Origin: an uncultured Helicobacteraceae bacterium | GTDB taxonomy: Bacteria > Campylobacterota > Campylobacteria > Campylobacterales > Helicobacteraceae | Reading direction: 5' to 3' | Length of the DNA stretch: 64,000 nucleotides | NCBI GenBank assembly: GCA_947176375.1 | Contig: CAMWQM010000002.1 | Coordinates: forward strand, 1 to 64,000 | In this document: in pieces, positions 8,497-17,471 of the stretch | How positions within the stretch are numbered: the stretch's first letter is position 1 | Layout: every line of letters starts with the position of its first letter | Translations under genes and position numbers: made by a program | The notes under the pieces: model-generated | What the model saw: only the letters and a program-made list of their open reading frames with translations | What the model was told of the DNA's origin: nothing | Databases searched by the model: none

Positions 8497-10692
8497 ATGT
8501 TTAATAAATGGCTAAAAGTAGAATCTAGCAGAATTTATTTACTTGATATAATATTTATTTTAATTGCCATTGCTATATCAATTTACGCACGAGAAGCGTT
8601 TATAAGTTATTCATCTGCATTTAAAATGTATTTTTTTAATGGAGAGAGAATCTTAACCACAAATGACGCTTATCATTTCGCAACTGCAACAAAAGATTTA
8701 GTAAGTGGACATTTGAAAGATAGCTTCTATCCCGTGGCAGCACTAGAATTACCCTCATTATTAAGTGCATTTTTCTATCATATTTTGCCACTTTCATTGG
8801 ATAAATTATTTTTCTTAATGCCTGTATTTGCTTCGAGTTTGCTTGCAATTCCTGTATTTTTAATTGCAAAAGAAATATCAAATCGCTATGTAGCACTATT
8901 TGCAGCAATTTTAGCTCCATTAACGCAAGGCTATGCGAATAGAACGATTGCTGGATATTACGATACTGATATGCTTATCTTAACCTTGCCATTATTTGGA
9001 ATCTATTTTTTAATCAGGCTTTTAAGGGTATATAGTTTTAGGGATTTGGGTTTAGCCACTATATTTTTTATTTTTGCTCTTGCGTGGCATAAAACGAGTG
9101 CTACTTACATTTTGTTTGCCTCACTTTTTATTGCCACTATCTATATATTTATCGCAAAGAAAAAAGATTATAAGCTATATGAAAGCGTTGGCGTGCTAAT
9201 TGTCGCAATCTCTTATATGGATATTTTTGTAAAAATTATTTTGATTGCTATTTTGCTTCACTTTATCATTGATAAACCACTTTTATTTAGCTCATTTACT
9301 GCTAAAATAAAGAAGAGATTAAAGTTTAAAAGCTTAATTATTTTTCTAATTGGAATCTCTGTGCTATTAGTTGCAAATGCAGATTTACTAATCTCTAAAT
9401 TTTCAATATATGTTACAGAAAATGTGCTAGATACTTCAAATATTGTTTTCAAAAAAACTTCTAACACAATAATGGAGCTACAAAATATCAATTTTGATGA
9501 TTTAATAAGACGAGAAATAGGGGATAAAATAGGTTTTATTATTGCTTTGATTGGAATCTTGATTATGTTTGTTAAAGAGCCACGAAGCATGATTTTACTG
9601 CCATTTATAATCCTTGGTGCAACATCATTGAAACTAGGAATGAGATTTTCAATGTTTAGCGCACCTGTATTTAGCATAGGATTCTTTTATTTGATATATT
9701 TTTTGAGTTCATTTGCTAATAAAATTTTTAAAGATAAAATTGTTATAGTTGGCACAAAAGCTGCTGTTATGCTTATTTTTGGCTTTATGATAATTGCCCC
9801 AAATTATTATTATGGTAAGAATCTCCTAATCCAGCCTGTTATAAATGGAATGGAAATAAGCGCACTAAATGCTATAAAAGAAGATTCTAAAAGTAGAGAT
9901 GATGTAACCATATCGTGGTGGGATTATGGCTTTATGATTCCATATTATGCAAATACACACACGATAATATCAGGAACAGATTTAGATGGAGTAAATCACT
10001 TTATAGCTAGTTTTATTCTATCAAATGAAAACCAGCTCTCATCTTATAATATGGCCAAACTGGCGATTGATGCAATCTACCAATCTAGTAATGATAAAGA
10101 AAATGCAAAACTACATAATATTAATAAAATCCTAAAAAAGTATGATTCCCTAAACAATCCACAAGAATTTTTTCAAACTTTAGGTGATAGCAGTTTCAAA
10201 GCCCCAAGCGTAAATAGAGATATTTATATTTATCTACCATTTTCAATTCTCCCTATACAAACAGCAATAGATGAATTTAGCGATATAGATTACACAAATG
10301 GACAGGTTATACATAAAGAAGATACTAAAACTTTGGCAATATATAATGCGACCGAAGATAAAGATGGCAATTACAAACTAGATGGAAAATTGCTTTTTAA
10401 TCCAAAGATTGGTGAGATTGAAAGTATAGAAGAAAAGAAAAAGAAACAAGTGCAGAAATTCCACATCATAGAAAAAAAGAATGGAATCTTAACAACCACC
10501 ACGACAAGCTACAATGATGACAAAGATAAGCTTCATATAATCTACTCAAAAAAGTTAAAAATGTTTTTTGCAATTGATGATAGAACGAACAACTCTCTAA
10601 TAGTGCAACTTTTTATCTATGAAAATTATGATAAGAATCTATTTACTTTGCTTTATAGTGATGAATACTCAAAGGCGTATAAGTTAAAATAA
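8497..10692 (+). CDS. pglB: Oligosaccharyltransferase PglB (STT3 family)
   Basis: Membrane enzyme that transfers a lipid-linked glycan to asparagine of periplasmic proteins (bacterial N-glycosylation). It has 731 residues, near the 713 of Campylobacter jejuni PglB. The first about 430 residues are hydrophobic, with about 13 membrane segments. An acidic DTD in GYYDTDML (about residue 155) fits the metal-binding loop. The catalytic hallmark WWDYG is at residues 474-478, followed by the soluble C-terminal domain. There are no other pgl genes beside it. This isolation matches what is known for H. pullorum-type species, where pglB genes stand alone. It is followed by an inverted-repeat terminator. 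Confidence 0.95.
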   Translation: MFNKWLKVESSRIYLLDIIFILIAIAISIYAREAFISYSSAFKMYFFNGERILTTNDAYHFATATKDLVSGHLKDSFYPVAALELPSLLSAFFYHILPLSLDKLFFLMPVFASSLLAIPVFLIAKEISNRYVALFAAILAPLTQGYANRTIAGYYDTDMLILTLPLFGIYFLIRLLRVYSFRDLGLATIFFIFALAWHKTSATYILFASLFIATIYIFIAKKKDYKLYESVGVLIVAISYMDIFVKIILIAILLHFIIDKPLLFSSFTAKIKKRLKFKSLIIFLIGISVLLVANADLLISKFSIYVTENVLDTSNIVFKKTSNTIMELQNINFDDLIRREIGDKIGFIIALIGILIMFVKEPRSMILLPFIILGATSLKLGMRFSMFSAPVFSIGFFYLIYFLSSFANKIFKDKIVIVGTKAAVMLIFGFMIIAPNYYYGKNLLIQPVINGMEISALNAIKEDSKSRDDVTISWWDYGFMIPYYANTHTIISGTDLDGVNHFIASFILSNENQLSSYNMAKLAIDAIYQSSNDKENAKLHNINKILKKYDSLNNPQEFFQTLGDSSFKAPSVNRDIYIYLPFSILPIQTAIDEFSDIDYTNGQVIHKEDTKTLAIYNATEDKDGNYKLDGKLLFNPKIGEIESIEEKKKKQVQKFHIIEKKNGILTTTTTSYNDDKDKLHIIYSKKLKMFFAIDDRTNNSLIVQLFIYENYDKNLFTLLYSDEYSKAYKLK

Positions 10693-10723
10693 TGCTTTTA
10701 ATGCCATATATAATTAGAGTTAG

Positions 10724-10766
10724 AATCTAGAATCTAAAATTTTACTTCAAAGTAAGATTCTAGATT
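10724..10766 (+). terminator. Terminator-like inverted pair of the TAGATTCT motif after pglB
   Basis: AATCTAGAATCT (10724-10735) and AGATTCTAGATT (10755-10766) are perfect reverse complements with a 19-base loop, followed by TTATC. It sits 32 bases past the pglB stop. Confidence 0.6.
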
Positions 10767-10777
10767 TTATCAAGTAA

Positions 10778-11600
10778 TTTGGCAATATTATTTGTTTTAG
10801 AAATCTACAAAATGCCACAAATAACGCTATAAAATTATTTAATGATGAAGATACTCGAAGCATTGTCCTACTTAGGAAGCTTGTGATTGTTTCTATGGAT
10901 TTGATGGATAAAAAGGTTATAAAGAGCCCGTAGAGGAGTTAAAAGATTCCTTTATTTTAGGTGAGGAAATCATAGAAGAGGATAGAAAAAAGAATTTGTA
11001 AGGCTTTTGGGATAAATTAAAAATAGAAAATATTTTAAGTATTTTTTAGCAAATTTAGCAATAATAAACTTATAGATGAAGCTTAAAAGTAAATCTATTT
11101 AGATATTTATGATGAATTTATTAACAATAAAGAAAAAAGAAAGTTTTAATAATGAAGCTATCTTTGAAATAGAGTTTGTAAAACAGGTAAAAATTAATAT
11201 TGATTTTATCTTAAATCTTATCAATAAATATAGCAAAGAGGATATTATAAAGTTTGGCAAAAGGTGCAAAAAAGTATAGATTCTAGCCATACTTTGTGTA
11301 ACAAAGTAGATTTGATAGAAGCTTTACCCCTTGGTTATATAAATGAGAAATTTATTGAATTTATGAGAAAAAGAAAAATGAAGAGATGAAACAAATTATA
11401 AAAGAGGAGAATCTAAAAGAACAAACAAAATAATTTATGGATAGGGCTTTCAAAAATAGGAGAATTTAAAGGATATAGATAAGAATTTGCAAATATTTTG
11501 CTCACTATGTCATTTTTTCAAAAGCAATCTAATTAAAGAGAGCAAAAACACTTTAATATCCTTGCAGAATTTACAAGATTCTATAAAAGATTAAAGATAT
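10778..11600 (+). pseudogene. hsdR: Decayed hsdR fragment 2 (type I restriction, C-terminal part)
   Basis: Carboxy-terminal remnant of the same kind of type I restriction subunit as at 3044-3600. It opens with FGNIICFRNL and continues IKLFNDEDTRSIVLLR; then, with frame changes, VEELKDSF and GEEIIEEDRKKEFVRLLG, IFEIEFVKQVKINIDFIL, SIDSSHTLCNKVDLIEA and FMDRAFKN. These follow in order the EcoR124-family C-terminus (FGNIV-FR, IKLF, GEEA-KDFI-LFG, IELIKQVEVNIDYIL, IDSS-LR-KKDLIE, FI--AF--G). Many stops and frameshifts make it non-functional. Its first codon in homology is the one expected right after the end of fragment 1. Confidence 0.8.
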
Positions 11601-11675
11601 AGCTTACTATTTGTATTATTAAATTTTTATAATAAGTTTTCATAAAGATTTAAATACGCTAAAAACCTAATTTGC

Positions 11676-11681
11676 TATAAT
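11676..11681 (+). promoter_or_regulatory. Extended -10 (TTTGCTATAATT) before the GNAT gene
   Basis: TATAAT preceded by TTTGC, 42 bases before the start. The same TTTGCTATAATT string occurs before csd4, and a close variant (TATGCTATAATT) before ftsK. Confidence 0.6.
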
Positions 11682-11723
11682 TTATGTATATCAAATGCTT
11701 TAAGAGGTATAAAAGGAGGTTTA

Positions 11724-12263
11724 GTGATAAGAGCTGCAAAAAAGACGGATAGTAAAAAGGCTATTGCTCTATTAGGCGATGCAGCTGGTCATTTTATCTA
11801 TAAAATGAGTGGATATGATGATAAAGACAAGGCTTTGGCGGTTCTAGAGGAGTTTTTTTGTAAGGAAAATAATCGCTTGAGTTATCAAAATGTTTTTGTT
11901 TATGAGCAAAATAACATTGTGATTGGGGCAATTTGTATTTATGACGGAGCAAAAGCAGAATCTTTAGATGAGCTACTAAATTTGCATTTACACAAGCTAG
12001 GAAAAGAGAATCTTCTTAAAGAATGCGAAGATGAGTATTATCTTGATACAATAGCAGTGGATATAGAGGCTAGAGGACAGGGTATTGCCAAAAAACTTAT
12101 AGAGTTTGCAACAAAAGAAGCACAAAATAAAGGCAAAAAACTTTCTTTAATCGTAGAATATGATAACACCATCGCAAAGGCACTTTATCACAAGCTAGGC
12201 TTTAAATTTGTGAAAATTAAGGATTTTCATGGGCATAAATATGAATATATGATTAGGAAATAA
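11724..12263 (+). CDS. GNAT family N-acetyltransferase
   Basis: Acetyl-CoA-dependent acetyltransferase, 179 residues, substrate unknown. The GNAT fold is recognisable: N-terminal MIRAAKKTDSKKAIALL, central strand DEYYLDTIAVDIEARGQGIA with the acetyl-CoA pyrophosphate loop ARGQGIAKKL (motif A), then SLIVEYDNTIAKALYHKLGF (motif B, the Tyr of which usually protonates CoA). The start is GTG 11724, fixed by a strong AAAGGAGG 6-13 bases upstream; no in-frame ATG sits closer. It stands alone between two decayed stretches. Confidence 0.9.
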   Translation: MIRAAKKTDSKKAIALLGDAAGHFIYKMSGYDDKDKALAVLEEFFCKENNRLSYQNVFVYEQNNIVIGAICIYDGAKAESLDELLNLHLHKLGKENLLKECEDEYYLDTIAVDIEARGQGIAKKLIEFATKEAQNKGKKLSLIVEYDNTIAKALYHKLGFKFVKIKDFHGHKYEYMIRK

Positions 12264-13544
12264 AATCTTTATTTTGTCATTACGATATTTTTTCATTATT
12301 AAAATCGTGGCAATTTAGAATCTTTATAAGCTAAAATTATTAGCTTCATTGACTTATTGAGCTTATTAAACAAGTGAAATATCTATTAGATTCTAATTTA
12401 ATCTCTAAAATCTTAGATACTATTTTAGTTTCCAAAGATTTGCTAGATGTGAATAAAATTATTATGTGTATTTTATTTATAGTTTTAAGCCTGGAATCTA
12501 TTTTTACTTTCTTTGTAATGAAAAATTATTTCATTTTTTGATTGATACTTAGATTTTTCACCTAAATGTTTAGAATGACATAGAAGTGAGAATAATAGAA
12601 TTTTTATTGTCATTTTGAAGTTTTTTAAGAAACTGAAGAATCTATATCATCCTTAAATTGCTTTAGCTAAAGCTTTGCAAAGACAATAATTCTTGTCATT
12701 TTAGATTCTAATATTGTTTATAGTTTGATTTTTTGTAAGTAAGTTTATATTTGTCTGCATTGCAGGGGTAGAATCTATTTTAGAATCTAATCAAAAAATT
12801 TACAAAGAAGTAAAAATTAATTTAAAAGATAACTTTTAAAAAATGTGCTAGAGTTTGGCTTTCAAAATGAGAAAATAAGAGTCATTGTATTAACAGCTCA
12901 ATAGTTTTTAATATTTTTAAAGATAATTTGCAAGATTATGATACAGAGTTTTATTTTAAAAATGAGCTTATAGCTAAAATTTTGCTTGATAAAGAAAATC
13001 TTTGTTAAATATTAAATATTTAAGCAATAAATGCTTTTATATAAAGCCACTTTTGTAGAAAGCTTTTAGACGCACATAATGAATTTACTTTATTTTTTCT
13101 AATGCTTGCAGGTCGATTTTGCGAGGGTAAATGCCACAAGTATATTTTATCTAAATGCTTGTGTTGAGACACTCTTTATTATGTTATCTTGTGAAGTTGT
13201 GATAAAAGAGGGTGTTTTAGTAAATTAGGGAAGTATTATAAACTTTTACCAAAATACTTGCTAAATATATACAGGGCAATTTTTAAATTTCTAAATTTTA
13301 AAAATCAAAACAGGGTGCTAGATTCTCTAAATTAATATTAATATTATAGAAAAGCTTTTTGCTAAAAGTTCTAAAAATTTTAAGCTTGAGATTCTACCTT
13401 ACAGAGAAGCAATATTTTCTCACTGCAAGGCTATAAAAAGATTATTTTAGATTTATTGTAAATATGAGGAACTTTAAAATCCAAGCATATAAATAATTAA
13501 AGTAATATCTAATATTAATACTTTAAGATTCCTGCTTATGATAT
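12264..13544. other. Gene-free decayed stretch
   Basis: I see no intact gene. Short open remnants on the plus strand occur at about 12355-12540 (IKQVKYLLDSNLISKILDT) and about 12907-13008 (SIVFNIFKDNLQDYD, ending KENLC at a TAA), separated by stops. Traces of dispersed repeats (GTCATTACGATATTTTTTC near 12278; GTCATTTTGAAGTTTTTTAAG near 12607) and several TAGATTCT copies are present. The original genes cannot be named. Confidence 0.5.
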
Positions 13545-13859
13545 TTACAATCTATCTATTTTTTTTCTTATACTTTTTACGCAATTTGCGAAGTTATGCT
13601 CTAGTCTAGATATTTCTGCATCAATATTTGCATATCCATTGTATAGCATTAAATGATTTATTTCCATAATATTAGAATGAACCAAATTTACATCCGCTTC
13701 ATTAGTAAATGATAATATATCTTCATATTGTGGTTTGCCAATATATGGTCCATCAACAGGCACATACACCAGCACCACATCAATGCCTCTAATATGTATA
13801 TCACAAGTAAGGCTAAAAGAGCTTACTTGTGATATTCTATCCTTATATAGCATTCTCAT
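13545..13859 (-). CDS. Hypothetical protein preceded by a poly-G tract
   Basis: About 104 residues from ATG 13859 (MRMLYKDRISQVSSFSL...), ending KSIRKKIDRL. I do not recognise the family; there is no signal peptide or membrane segment. A run of nine G (13868-13876) ends 8 bases before the ATG, where a ribosome-binding site is expected. The same frame also runs upstream through the tract to 13961 inside rpsI (138 codons). Another ATG just before the tract (13881) would enter this frame with 8 or 11 G. The gene may therefore be phase-variable in translation. A 13-bp inverted repeat lies at 13799-13834. Whether it is a whole gene or a remnant is unclear. Confidence 0.45.
   Translation of the reverse strand: MRMLYKDRISQVSSFSLTCDIHIRGIDVVLVYVPVDGPYIGKPQYEDILSFTNEADVNLVHSNIMEINHLMLYNGYANIDAEISRLEHNFANCVKSIRKKIDRL
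13799..13834. repeat. Perfect 13-bp inverted repeat inside the small hypothetical gene
   Basis: TATCACAAGTAAG at 13799-13811 and CTTACTTGTGATA at 13822-13834, with a 10-base loop. It lies within about 60 bases of the start codon, so the mRNA could fold there. Confidence 0.7.
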
Positions 13860-13867
13860 TAATTCTA

Positions 13868-13876
13868 CCCCCCCCC
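13868..13876 (-). repeat. G9 homopolymer (C9 on plus strand)
   Basis: Nine consecutive G on the coding strand, 8 bases upstream of ATG 13859. Tracts of this length slip in Helicobacter and Campylobacter. Confidence 0.85.
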
Positions 13877-13914
13877 ACCATATTTTAAGTAAAACTCTTA
13901 ATAATTTGTAAAAA

Positions 13915-14304
13915 TTATCTTTTAGAGAATTGAGGACTTCGTCTTGCTTTCCTTTTGCCATATTTTTTACGCTCTACAACTCTAGAATCTCGTCTTAATA
14001 ATCCATAAGACTTTAAAATTGCTCTAAATGATACATCATAAATATTTAGTGCTTTTGAGATTCCGTGTCTTAAAGCTTCTGCTTGTGCGTTATATCCACC
14101 ACCAAATGTGGTAGCAACTATATCTAGTGATTTTTCTTGTTTAGTTAGAAGCAGAGGTTGAGTTACTTTCATTTTAATTGCCTCGTGTCCGCCTAGCCAC
14201 TCATCTAAACTTTTGCCATTAATTAATAAGCTACCTTTACCACTTTTAATCCAAACCTTTGCTATCGCACTTTTTCTTTTACCTGTTGCATAAATTTTTG
14301 TCAT
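13915..14304 (-). CDS. rpsI: 30S ribosomal protein S9
   Basis: Small-subunit ribosomal protein uS9, 129 residues, full length. N-terminal [12 protein letters not shown], central [21 protein letters not shown], and the basic C-terminal tail [19 protein letters not shown], whose end reaches the P-site tRNA. It follows rplM by 6 bases, the conserved L13-S9 operon. Confidence 0.98.
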   Translation of the reverse strand: MTKIYATGKRKSAIAKVWIKSGKGSLLINGKSLDEWLGGHEAIKMKVTQPLLLTKQEKSLDIVATTFGGGYNAQAEALRHGISKALNIYDVSFRAILKSYGLLRRDSRVVERKKYGKRKARRSPQFSKR

Positions 14305-14310
14305 ATTTTA

Positions 14311-14742
14311 TTAATCCTTCTTGTTTTTGTTAATTTGTGCAGTATGTGGGTGCTCACTGCCACTATAAACTTTGAGTTTGCCTATCATAGCTTTTCCTAG
14401 CTTTGTTTTGGGAAGCATTCCTCTAACAGCTATTCTAAATAACTTCTCTGGACTTTTTTCAAGCATTTGAGCTAAAGTTTTAGATTTTGTGCTACCAAAA
14501 TAGCCTGAATGTGTGAAATATTCTTTAGAATCTAGTTTTAATCCACTAAATTTCACTTTACTTGCATTAATTATCACAACAAAATCGCCACAATCAACAT
14601 GTGGAGTGTAGTTTGGCTTATGCTTACCTCGTAAATAAGTCGCAGCTTTTGTTATCAATCTACCAAATATTTCATTTTCAGCATCAAGCACAATCCACTC
14701 TCTGCTTACTTCGCCTTTCTTCATCATAGTAGTTAAATTCAT
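14311..14742 (-). CDS. rplM: 50S ribosomal protein L13
   Basis: Large-subunit ribosomal protein uL13, 143 residues. Motifs REWIVLDAENEIFGRL, ATYLRGKHKPNYTPHVDCGD, VRGMLPKTKLGKAM, and the terminal YSGSEHPHTAQ. First gene of the rplM-rpsI operon. Confidence 0.98.
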   Translation of the reverse strand: MNLTTMMKKGEVSREWIVLDAENEIFGRLITKAATYLRGKHKPNYTPHVDCGDFVVIINASKVKFSGLKLDSKEYFTHSGYFGSTKSKTLAQMLEKSPEKLFRIAVRGMLPKTKLGKAMIGKLKVYSGSEHPHTAQINKNKKD

Positions 14743-14945
14743 TTATTATGCCTTTGTTTTTAAAAGTTTTGAATGAATTTGGGATTCTAGTAGATTAAAC
14801 TTATATAAATCTTAATTTAAGAAAAGTTTAAACAAATTTTTTGTTTGTTAAAATCTCTTTTTTATATTTTAGAATCTAAATTTGAGTGTATTTTTATACA
14901 GATTAAAATCTTGAATTTATTTGTGGACTTTTACTGCAAATAATT

Positions 14946-15440
14946 CTATAAATAATTTTGCTCTTGAAAATTTAAAATATTTACATCTTTATCATCTAGC
15001 TTATAATTTTCATCATATTGCTTTCTTACAATTTCTTTAATAGTGTCTTTTTGCTCTTGCATTTCTTTATCTAGGATTTTATCAATTAGATTGTAAAGCT
15101 GTATATTTTGAGCAATAATGTCAAATGCCCGTTGTCTGTCTTGTATGTATAGATTATTATCTTTTTTGTATTCTAGTAGTCTCAAAATTACTCTGTCATA
15201 GACCTTTAGTGCAAGATTTTGTGGTTTTATAGAATTCAGTAAGTATTCTTTTGCTTTGTCTAGCGAATTTTGCTGTGAAGTATTATTCATATTAATGAGT
15301 GCAGGAAGGATAATAAAAAGCTTCTCAATCTTGCTTCCAAGTGCCCTAGTTTGCAATTTAATAAAGATTCTATCAATAAAGCTATATTTATATAAATCAA
15401 TGAGACTTGAGGCGGGATTATTAAAAGTGAATTTTTCCAT
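14946..15440 (-). CDS. Hypothetical protein, mostly helical
   Basis: 164 residues, no family recognised. It has no signal peptide; the sequence is rich in Leu, Ile, Lys and Asn with predicted long helices and a charged C-terminal half (DKEMQEQKDTIKEIVRKQYD). ATG 15440 is preceded by AAGGAAAAAA. It lies between rplM and argB on the same strand with gaps over 100 bases on both sides, so it is probably transcribed alone. Codon use looks like that of real genes here. Confidence 0.6.
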   Translation of the reverse strand: MEKFTFNNPASSLIDLYKYSFIDRIFIKLQTRALGSKIEKLFIILPALINMNNTSQQNSLDKAKEYLLNSIKPQNLALKVYDRVILRLLEYKKDNNLYIQDRQRAFDIIAQNIQLYNLIDKILDKEMQEQKDTIKEIVRKQYDENYKLDDKDVNILNFQEQNYL

Positions 15441-15567
15441 TTTTTTCCTTGTTTAATCTTGTAAGTTCCATAATATTTGGCTTTCTTTTTTTAGTTTCCA
15501 TTTAGATTCCACAATTATATCCAAGCAAAAGCTATCTAATTGCAAATTGGTTTGATAGTTTAAAAAT

Positions 15568-16422
15568 TTATTCATTTATTATTTGCGTTCCTATGCCCTG
15601 TGTGGTGAAAAGCTCTAGCAGTATTGAATGTAGAATCCTACCATCAATTATATGAACTTTCTGCACGCCATTTTTAACGCAAGAGACGCAAGCATCAATT
15701 TTTGGAATCATTCCTCCTGTGATGATATTTAAATCTTTATATTTTTTTGCACTTTGTGGCGTGAGTGTGGGGATTAGCTCACTATTTTCATCTAAAACAC
15801 CTTTTGTATCAGTTAGAAATATCACTTTATTGGCATTCAATGCTTTTGCAATCTCACAAGCAGCAGAATCTGCGTTTATGTTAAAGCCAGGATGCTCTAG
15901 ATTGTCTCCAGAGGCAATGGGTGCAACTACTGGTAAAAATCCATCATCTAGCAGTTTTATTAAGATTTTTGTATCCACTTTTGTAATCTCACCACTAAAG
16001 CCAAAAGTATCAAAATCTAGTGGTTTTGCTTGTAATAATCCTGCGTCTTTTCCACTAATGCCGACAGCCTTTATTTTATTTAGATTGAAAAAAAATGTTA
16101 GTTCTCTATTTATATCGCCATTTAGCACCATTTCCACTACTTTCATTGCTTCTTTTGAAGTAACTCTAATACCATTTATAAACTTGCTTTCAATTTTTAG
16201 AGATTCAAGCATTTGCGTGATTTTTGAGCCACCGCCATGCACTATTACGATTCTAATTCCTAACATATATAAAAGTATTATATCTTTAGCGAAATTCTCT
16301 TTCAACTCTAGATTCTGCTGGGCTGACCCACCATATTTAATTACAATAGTGCTATTTCTAAATTCTTGTATAAAAGGTATGGAATCTACTAAAATATTCG
16401 CAATTTTTATCTTTCCATTCAA
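15568..16422 (-). CDS. argB: Acetylglutamate kinase ArgB
   Basis: Second step of arginine synthesis: phosphorylates N-acetylglutamate, cytoplasmic. 284 residues, usual length. Amino-acid kinase fold: VIKYGGSAQ (phosphate-binding Lys), IVIVHGGGSKITQML, a central NGDINREL, NINADSAACEIAKAL, and ITGGMIPKIDACVSCVKNGVQKVHIIDGR near the C-terminus in two adjacent blocks. Together with argJ at 55990 it shows a cyclic acetyl pathway. Divergent from the 2-hydroxyacid dehydrogenase. Confidence 0.97.
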   Translation of the reverse strand: MNGKIKIANILVDSIPFIQEFRNSTIVIKYGGSAQQNLELKENFAKDIILLYMLGIRIVIVHGGGSKITQMLESLKIESKFINGIRVTSKEAMKVVEMVLNGDINRELTFFFNLNKIKAVGISGKDAGLLQAKPLDFDTFGFSGEITKVDTKILIKLLDDGFLPVVAPIASGDNLEHPGFNINADSAACEIAKALNANKVIFLTDTKGVLDENSELIPTLTPQSAKKYKDLNIITGGMIPKIDACVSCVKNGVQKVHIIDGRILHSILLELFTTQGIGTQIINE

Positions 16423-16458
16423 AGTTTTATCCTAAATTTTGATATTTTTTAAACTAAA

Positions 16459-16475
16459 TTGGCTATTATAGCCAA
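16459..16475. promoter_or_regulatory. Perfect 7-bp inverted repeat in the argB / dehydrogenase divergent gap
   Basis: TTGGCTA-TTA-TAGCCAA. It lies 37 bases before argB and 18 bases upstream of a TATAAT (16493-16498) for the plus-strand gene. It could be an operator; no regulator is identified. Confidence 0.4.
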
Positions 16476-16529
16476 ATAGGTATTTTAATATCTATAATCT
16501 TACTAAAATCAAAAACGAAGGGAGATATA

Positions 16530-17471
16530 ATGAATATAGTCATACTTGATGCAATGACTTTGGGCGGTAGTAGTTTAGAAGAAATAAAAAAACTAGGAAA
16601 ATTGACAATTTATGATACTACAAATAAAAAGGAGGTTGTAAAAAGGGCAAAAGATGCAGATGTGATTTTGACAAATAAGGTTGTGCTAGATTCTGTTATT
16701 TTAAAACAGCTTCCAAATCTTAAATTAATCTGTGTAACCGCAACAGGAATGAATAATATTGATTTAGAATCTGCCAAAGCGCTAAAAATTGATGTTAAAA
16801 ATGTGGCAGATTACAGTACGAATGCGGTTGCACAACATACATTTATGTTTGCCTTGAATCTGCTTGGGCAGCTAAAACACTATGATAAATTTGTAAAAAA
16901 AGGCAAATGGGCGAAAAATGAGATTTTCTGTCATATTAATAAAAGCAATGAAATTTATGAGCTAGATAATAAAACTTGGGGAATTATTGGGCTTGGCAAT
17001 ATTGGTGCTAAAGTCGGAAATATTGCAAAAAGTTTTGGTGCAAATGTGATTTATTACTCAACGAGCGGCAAGAATAATTCTAAAGAATTTAAACAAGAAA
17101 AAAACCTAGAAAATCTAATCAAAGATAGTGATATTATCTCAATACACGCACCACTAAACGCACAGACAAAGAATTTAATCACAAAAAAAGAACTAAATCT
17201 CCTTAAAACTAACGCTATCTTGTTAAATATGGGGCGAGGTGGAATTGTAAATGAAAGTGATTTGTATAAATGTATAAAGAAAAAGGATTTTTATTTTGCT
17301 TGTGATGTGCTTGAGGTCGAGCCGATGACAGAAAATCACCCATTTTTAGATAAAAAGATTCAGCATAAGCTACTTTTAACTCCACATATTGCGTGGGCTT
17401 ATAAAGAGAGTAGAGCAAGACTACTTGAGGGTGTGGAGAAAAATATAAAAGATTTTATTTCTAAAAAATAA
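16530..17471 (+). CDS. D-2-hydroxyacid dehydrogenase (NAD-dependent)
   Basis: Reduces a 2-keto acid to a D-2-hydroxy acid, or the reverse; glycerate/hydroxypyruvate-type by overall likeness, 313 residues. NAD-binding GLGNIGAKVG (about 150-160), then the catalytic triad regions MGRGGIVNESDL (Arg), DVLEVEPMTENHPF (Glu) and LTPHIAWAYKESR (His). Substrate-domain N-terminus MNIVILDAMTLGGSS. GAAGGGAGA lies 6-14 bases before the ATG. Stand-alone gene, divergent from argB. Confidence 0.9.
   Translation: MNIVILDAMTLGGSSLEEIKKLGKLTIYDTTNKKEVVKRAKDADVILTNKVVLDSVILKQLPNLKLICVTATGMNNIDLESAKALKIDVKNVADYSTNAVAQHTFMFALNLLGQLKHYDKFVKKGKWAKNEIFCHINKSNEIYELDNKTWGIIGLGNIGAKVGNIAKSFGANVIYYSTSGKNNSKEFKQEKNLENLIKDSDIISIHAPLNAQTKNLITKKELNLLKTNAILLNMGRGGIVNESDLYKCIKKKDFYFACDVLEVEPMTENHPFLDKKIQHKLLLTPHIAWAYKESRARLLEGVEKNIKDFISKK

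Noticed and set aside
11099-11290. 63-codon minus-strand frame
   Set aside because: It lies antisense to the hsdR C-terminal remnant, whose plus-strand frames match the family.
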